Source: Bin5 sp965221145 (lineage in GTDB: Bacteria > Chloroflexota > Anaerolineae > Caldilineales > Caldilineaceae). Taken from it: a DNA stretch of 64,000 bases. The stretch's first letter is position 1. Each line of letters opens with the position of its first letter. The notes under the pieces were generated by a model. The model ran no database searches. It was not told the origin of the DNA and saw only the letters and a list, made by a program, of their open reading frames with translations. The stretch covers positions 5,456,001 to 5,520,000 of the forward strand of contig OZ244877.1 in the NCBI GenBank assembly GCA_965221145.1, written 5' to 3'. Below are positions 59,956 through 64,000 of the stretch, piece after piece. A program made the position numbers and the translations under genes.

Positions 59956-60620
59956 GGTGCGGTCCAAAATGGGGGTGAGTTTCTGACTATCTCTGGAAAG
60001 CCACACTGGATTCCGAAACCAGCCACTCTGGTCGCCCCCAAATCTGGCCCACACCCTATGGGTGGCATCCCGGATTTTTTGCGAGGAGGAAATAGGGTAA
60101 AGTAGAGGGAGGAAATGAAAAGAGCCAAGGGGGAGTGAAATGAGACGAGGCGAAGGCGAAATTTGTGCGTGGTGCAGAGGAGATGTGGGCGTGGGGAGAA
60201 GAGCATCCGCAGGCGACCTTTGATGAGATAGCAGGCAAGGCGGCGCTGCTACGGCAGAGGCCGATGGCTGAGATGCTAGGGCATTTGGCGCAGCAACATG
60301 GGGATGGGACGTATGAGGAGGCAGTCTGTCCGTAGTGTGGGAAGAAGATGAAGTCGAATGGTCGGCGAACCCGCACGGTGATCGATGCCGGAGGGAGGTT
60401 AGAATAGAGCGAGCTTACCGCCGCTGTCCAGACTGTAGACAGGGGGTTTCCCCCTGGACCAACGATTCCATCTGGTAGGGTTAACCGGTCGCCGGGGACA
60501 ATCGCATAAGAGTGGCGGATGGGCGCCGGGATCTCCTTTGCGCGGGCGGCCAAGCAGTTAAGCGAGTTGACACATGTGAGTCTTTGCCGGCGCGTGACAC
60601 CGTTGCCGCGACGAGTGGAT
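59956..60620 (+). pseudogene. Decayed ISKra4-type element with N-terminal transposase remnant
   Basis: 59956-59979 matches the end of the element at 9880-11328 in about 20 of 24 positions, including AAAATGGGGGTGAG. Downstream, one frame reads WGEEHPQATFDEIAGKAALL, parallel to WRRGEPGASFDEIMERVRHE in the other transposase. It then reads DGTYEEAVCP, a TAG stop (60333-60335), CGKKMKSNGRRTRTVID. A shifted frame then gives RAYRRCPDCRQG, matching YHYYCPSCKQG. Further on GAGISFARAAKQLSELTHV matches ELGSFVRAASNFSELTGVP. The catalytic C-terminus is gone. Confidence 0.75.
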
Positions 60621-60680
60621 CGGTTGACACGGACTATGTTCCGTAGGTGGTCTGCCCTCTCTGCAAACGCTTCTTCAAAT

Positions 60681-60806
60681 CTAATGTAAATCCCGTTTGG
60701 CACCGAGACTTTTTTGCCCGCGTTACGAAATGGGAATGAGGTCGCCTCGCCTGCCCTTACGCAATACGCATTACGAGAAAAATCTGGTTCTCAAAGTGAA
60801 CACACG
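60681..60806 (+). repeat. Dispersed non-coding repeat, copy D
   Basis: Begins CTAATGTAAATCCCGTTTGG, continues with GTCGCCTCGCCTGCCCTTACG and ACGCAATACGCATTACG, ends GGTTCTCAAAGTGAACACACG. Same order of blocks as copies A and B. It lies about 60 bases after the ISKra4 remnant, as copy B lies after a solo ISKra4 end. Nothing further was recognised in 60807-61061. Confidence 0.7.
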
Positions 60807-61061
60807 TTTAACCTTGCGGTCGTAGTCAGATCGTAAGTGGTGAGAGCAGGGATTTCACCGCCAAACTGTGGTCAATGACAAGCCACGGCGTGGCCATATA
60901 CGGGTAAGCATCGATCTTTGAAAACGAACCATTGTGATCAACACTTGCTTTTCAACCACTGCCGAACTTTCATCGGTCAACTCCTTTGCAAGTGCCAGCG
61001 TGGCTTCGCGTTGCGGTTGACGTAGGAACGCGACCAACTTCAAATGTGGTCAATCAAATCC

Positions 61062-61922
61062 TTATGCTTCAGGGTCTTGCATCTGTTCCAGCAGATACTT
61101 GCGGCTCTGGTAGAGGGCCCTTTCCCATTCATCTGCGTGCGCATGCAATTCAACGCTTAAATAATGCTCATAGTTCGCGTCTTTGAGCACTTCCAACACA
61201 GAACGAAGATCGATGTCACCTTCTCCCGGAATCTCGTGATGATGCACTTTTCCCTTTATGTCTGCAATATGGATGTGCCTGGTATAAGGCACTGCATCTG
61301 CGACACACTGCAATAAGTCGTCCTCGCAACATTGAACGTGGGTTATATCCATATTCAACCTGAACTGGGGAGAATCGATCTCCTTGATAATGGGAATAGC
61401 TTGACTCGTCGTTTCTATGAAGCAGCGCCCGCCGCCCATGGATGCCGGCAGCTGCGCCTCGGGCTCGAGTACCAGTACCGCCTCACCGGCATTCTTAAGG
61501 CATGTGCGTATCCCTTCCGTCAACATCTCTATCGCTTCTTCTGCAGAAACACCTGCCTGCCGAATGCCGCTTACGAATTGAACAACCGGTATCGAGAGGT
61601 CGTCAGCCATCTCAAGCGCGGCGTTGATGACATTGATTCTTTCCTTTCGTGCTTTCTGGTCCGGAGAAATCAACGAGGGCTCGAAGGCATCATCGCTAAG
61701 TAGGAACGGCCCCCCGGTTGCCAACGAAACCGGCTTGATCGGCAGCCTGGCAAACAGGTCGTTCAGCTCATCCAACTGCTCCTGCGTGACATCGAAAGGG
61801 TGTAGGTGCTCGGCGCGATAGGCCAGGTCTATCCCCTCGTATCCAGCTGTGGCGGTCTCTTCGATCGCTCTGTCGAGCGGGAGATTGCGCAAACATTGAG
61901 TGTTAAAGCTTAAGGGAAACAT
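61062..61922 (-). CDS. TIM-barrel sugar-phosphate isomerase/epimerase family protein
   Basis: 286 aa from the ATG at 61922, with AGGAGGATTCTC directly upstream. AP-endonuclease-2 barrel: MFPLSFNTQCLRNLPLDRAIEETATAGYEGIDLAY, Glu in AVLVLEPEAQLPAS (about residue 145), Asp/His in RLNMDITHVQC (about 195), His in YTRHIHIADIKGKVHHHEIPGEGDI (about 220-245) and Glu in YLSVELHAHAD (about 265). The HHHEIPGEGD segment is characteristic of this isomerase group. It lies alone between transposon debris and a permease fragment. Confidence 0.87.
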   Translation of the reverse strand: MFPLSFNTQCLRNLPLDRAIEETATAGYEGIDLAYRAEHLHPFDVTQEQLDELNDLFARLPIKPVSLATGGPFLLSDDAFEPSLISPDQKARKERINVINAALEMADDLSIPVVQFVSGIRQAGVSAEEAIEMLTEGIRTCLKNAGEAVLVLEPEAQLPASMGGGRCFIETTSQAIPIIKEIDSPQFRLNMDITHVQCCEDDLLQCVADAVPYTRHIHIADIKGKVHHHEIPGEGDIDLRSVLEVLKDANYEHYLSVELHAHADEWERALYQSRKYLLEQMQDPEA

Positions 61923-61944
61923 GAGAATCCTCCTGAGTCTGTAT

Positions 61945-62083
61945 CTAACTCCTAATCCCTGAGTACGCCATGGTCTCGAGAACGCGGAACTGCATGAAGG
62001 CAAACAGCAGAACCAGCGGTAGCAGTACCAGGAACGCCGCTGCAACTACCGCCGCGACACCGTGATGATCGCCGCCTCTTGGC
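61945..62083 (-). pseudogene. C-terminal stub of a sugar ABC permease (MalG type)
   Basis: The frame ends VAAVVAAAFLVLLPLVLLFAFMQFRVLETMAYSGIRS, the pattern of the last membrane segment and tail of MalG-type permeases (AAVLATLP.L.L...FQR.....). The upstream sequence has no matching permease frame, so only about 45 residues survive. Lies between the TIM-barrel gene and the DppC gene; the lost importer may once have belonged to the TIM-barrel gene. Confidence 0.5.
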
Positions 62084-62200
62084 CACTGATTTGTCCCTCC
62101 ACATGCTGTGTGTGCAACTCCATTATACACCTTAGCCCGTGGTCCAGTTTTTGGCGCCAATCACATCTTGGAAGATGACCGGCGCTAGTAGTGGGACAGG

Positions 62201-63127
62201 TCAGTCCAACACCCGGCCGCGGACATCGAAAGCGTCGCGCAGGCCGTCGCCGATAAAGTTGATGCAGATGACCGCCAAGCTGATGGCAACGCCGGGCACA
62301 AGCCATAGCCAGGGCATATCAGCCAGGACATAGGTGAACCGAGCATCGCCGATCATCGTTCCCCAGGTTGGCGTTGGCGGCCGCACCCCCAATCCCAGAA
62401 AGCTGAGACCCGCCTCAGTCAGAATCGCCTCGGCCACGCCAAGCGTCGCCGCCACCGACACGGGTCCGAGCACGTTGGGCAAGAGATGTTTGTGCAGCAC
62501 GCCCCAATCGCCCACCCCGACGACACGGGCCGCCAGGATGAACTCCTGCTCCCGCAATGACAGCACCTGTCCGCGCACCAGACGGGCCAGCCCCGGCCAG
62601 GCAAACAACCCGATTACCAGGATCACATTGTATATGCTGGGGCCGACGATGGAGACGAGGATGATGACGAGAACGAAGGTGGGGAAGGTCATGATCACAT
62701 CGGTAAAGCGCATGATAACCATGTCTGCTTTGCCGCCCAGATAGCCGCTCAGCGATCCGAGGATGAACCCGATGGCGAGTTGGATGCTCACGGCCACAAT
62801 GCCCACCGACATGGAAACGCGGGTGCCAAAAATTAACCGGCTGAGGACATCGCGGCCCACCTGATCCGTACCCATCAGGTTCTGACTATCCGGCGGCAAC
62901 ATCCTGCGGCCGGTATCAATGCCCAGGGGATCATAGGGCGCCAGTACCTCGGCGAATGCGGCGACAAACAGCAGGAAAAGAACCGTGATAGCCCCGACCA
63001 GCGCCGGCCGGTGGTGGAGAAAACGGCGGCCCGCGCGGCCCAAGGGCGAGTCAGCCGGGCGCGACGAGGGGATAATCTCGGCTGGGGTTTGGTTTGCCCG
63101 CGATTCTGACATACCGTCTGTGGACAT
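62201..63127 (-). CDS. Peptide/oligosaccharide ABC importer permease, DppC type
   Basis: 308 aa, ATG at 63127 with GGAGG upstream. RAGRRFLHHRPALVGAITVLFLLFVAAFAEVLAPYDPLG holds membrane segment 1; NLMGTDQVGRDVLSRLIFGTRVSMSVGIVAVSIQLAIGF follows. EAA-like loop RVVGVGDWGVLHKHLLPNVLGPV; tail NFIGDGLRDAFDVRGRVLD. Paralogue of 43502-44437, differing mainly at the N-terminus and in loop residues. Partner DppB at 63201 lies 73 bases upstream. Probably a recent duplication or a second acquisition of one transporter type. Confidence 0.93.
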   Translation of the reverse strand: MSTDGMSESRANQTPAEIIPSSRPADSPLGRAGRRFLHHRPALVGAITVLFLLFVAAFAEVLAPYDPLGIDTGRRMLPPDSQNLMGTDQVGRDVLSRLIFGTRVSMSVGIVAVSIQLAIGFILGSLSGYLGGKADMVIMRFTDVIMTFPTFVLVIILVSIVGPSIYNVILVIGLFAWPGLARLVRGQVLSLREQEFILAARVVGVGDWGVLHKHLLPNVLGPVSVAATLGVAEAILTEAGLSFLGLGVRPPTPTWGTMIGDARFTYVLADMPWLWLVPGVAISLAVICINFIGDGLRDAFDVRGRVLD

Positions 63128-63200
63128 GCTGGTTTTCCTCCAGAGGCCAGTGACCCGTGATCAGTGGTCAGCAACTGCACGGACGACCGGCGCCTGGCAA

Positions 63201-64000
63201 CTATTCATATCGTACGCGTGGGTCGACAAAAGCGTAGGCAATGTCGGTGATCAGGTTGGCCAACAGGATCAAGGTCGCGACCATGAGGGCCACGCCCATC
63301 TGGAGGGGGTAGTCGCGGCTCATGAGCGCTCGGAAACCCAGCAGACCCAGGCCATTCCAGCTGAAGATCGTTTCTACGATGAACGAACCCCCCAGCAGAC
63401 CGGGCAGGCTAAGCCCCATGATTGTTACAATGGGCAGCAGGGCGTTGCGTAGCACATGTCTCATCACGACCAGGTGTTCTTGTAACCCCTTTGCCCGTGC
63501 GGTTACCACATAGTCGGCGCTCAGGGCATCCAGCGTGCTGGCGCGCGCGTAACGCATGTAGGAAGCCACGTAAATGATGCCCCCGGCCGCGGCCGGCAAA
63601 ATCATGTGGTGCAAGAGATCCAGGTTGAAATCGGTAGGTTCCCCTGGCGTCCACATACCGGCGATCGGCAGCCAATTCAGCTTCACAGCGAATATGTACA
63701 TGGCAATGAGAGCAATGAAGAAGTTCGGCAACGAAATACCGAACAAGGCCCCAAATGTCAATACATAATCCAGGCGAGAATACTGCTTGAGCGCAGTGAT
63801 TATACCCAGCATGACGCCGATAATGAGGGCCATCCCTATCGAAGTGGTCTGCAGGAGCAATGTGGCCGGAACCGCTTCGGCGATGGTTTCAAGCACGGGT
63901 CGGTCGGTATCGTATGAATAGCCGAGGTTGCCCTTCAGCAGTTCTCGCAGCCAGACCAGATAACGCACATAGATCGGTTTGTCCAACCCATACCTGGCGC
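63201..64000 (-). CDS. Peptide/oligosaccharide ABC importer permease, DppB type (5' end outside window)
   Basis: The frame is open to the right edge; the visible part begins ARYGLDKPIYVRYLVWLRELLKGNLGYSYDTDRPVLETI, which corresponds to about residue 55 of a DppB protein. Five membrane segments follow, with VTARAKGLQEHLVVMRHVLRNALLPIV as the ATPase-contact loop and the tail LITDIAYAFVDPRVRYE. Closely parallels 44453-45424 (LIADIAYVFVDPRVRYE there). The missing start and the cognate binding protein should lie beyond 64000. Confidence 0.93.
   Translation of the reverse strand, partial: ARYGLDKPIYVRYLVWLRELLKGNLGYSYDTDRPVLETIAEAVPATLLLQTTSIGMALIIGVMLGIITALKQYSRLDYVLTFGALFGISLPNFFIALIAMYIFAVKLNWLPIAGMWTPGEPTDFNLDLLHHMILPAAAGGIIYVASYMRYARASTLDALSADYVVTARAKGLQEHLVVMRHVLRNALLPIVTIMGLSLPGLLGGSFIVETIFSWNGLGLLGFRALMSRDYPLQMGVALMVATLILLANLITDIAYAFVDPRVRYE

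Noticed and set aside
60855..61043. 62-codon minus-strand frame starting MKLVAFLRQPQREATL
   Set aside because: Start is a TTG without a clear ribosome site, length is short and no family is recognised.

Overview
The window looks like accessory or catabolic chromosome from a bacterium with many sugar and peptide/oligosaccharide ABC importers. A Chloroflexota member (Caldilinea/Anaerolineae type) is my best guess. This rests on the style of the binding proteins: short basic N-termini with an RRDFLR/RRTFL Tat motif, a lipobox Cys and an Ala/Pro/Glu-rich linker. It also rests on the dense mixture of phytanoyl-CoA-dioxygenase-like proteins, TIM-barrel isomerases and glycoside hydrolases. No rRNA, tRNA, CRISPR array or phylogenetic marker was seen, so the phylum is inference.

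Layout. From 1 to about 31.4 kb nearly all genes lie on the minus strand. Read in transcription order, the first block holds: an ABC family-1 sugar importer (binding protein 31436-30087, two permeases to 28127); an FGE-fold lipoprotein; two copies of a pair made of a PhyH dioxygenase and a ~121-residue unknown protein (26965-25682 and 22334-21060); a GH116-like glycosidase; an aldo/keto reductase; a hydroxypyruvate-isomerase-like TIM barrel; and an SDR. The next block (18834-1) is an oligopeptide/oligosaccharide importer region with three family-5 binding proteins, two DppB, one DppC and one fused DppD-DppF ATPase. It also has a sialate-O-acetylesterase-like protein, a GH172 (DUF2961) protein and two class-III aminotransferases.

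A divergent five-gene plus-strand unit (32074-36428) encodes two metallo-beta-lactamase-fold paralogues with degenerate metal sites, an SMP-30 lactonase, an HpcH/HpaI aldolase and a TIM-barrel isomerase. From 36.5 to 64 kb the genes are again on the minus strand. One long unit (47246 to 36491) has a binding protein, DppB, DppC, Gfo/Idh/MocA, DegT aminotransferase, sialidase-like protein, nitrilase-like hydrolase, double-Rossmann protein and TIM barrel. A second group has two more PhyH proteins and a catalytically dead-looking alpha/beta hydrolase. A third is a family-1 sugar importer (59122-55765) with a GH127-like glycosidase and an IolE-like TIM barrel. The window ends with a second DppB/DppC pair closely resembling the one at 43.5-45.4 kb.

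How it works together (inference): binding proteins capture oligomeric or modified sugars, permeases import them, glycosidases and esterases trim them, and oxidoreductases, isomerases, aldolase and aminotransferases funnel the products. Only one importer ATPase gene and no recognisable transcription factor lie in the 64 kb.

Non-coding structure is rich. A perfect stem-loop follows every one of the six binding-protein genes. Two near-consensus sigma-70 promoters share a conserved ~90-bp module. There is a 236-bp IS66-type MITE with a perfect 8-bp target duplication, a four-copy ~110-130-bp dispersed repeat, and a pair of 60-bp repeats with 15-bp terminal inverted repeats. One broken ISKra4-type element is present with a solo end and a second remnant. 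There are also small pseudogenes of an aldolase, a sugar permease and a GH2-like C-terminus.
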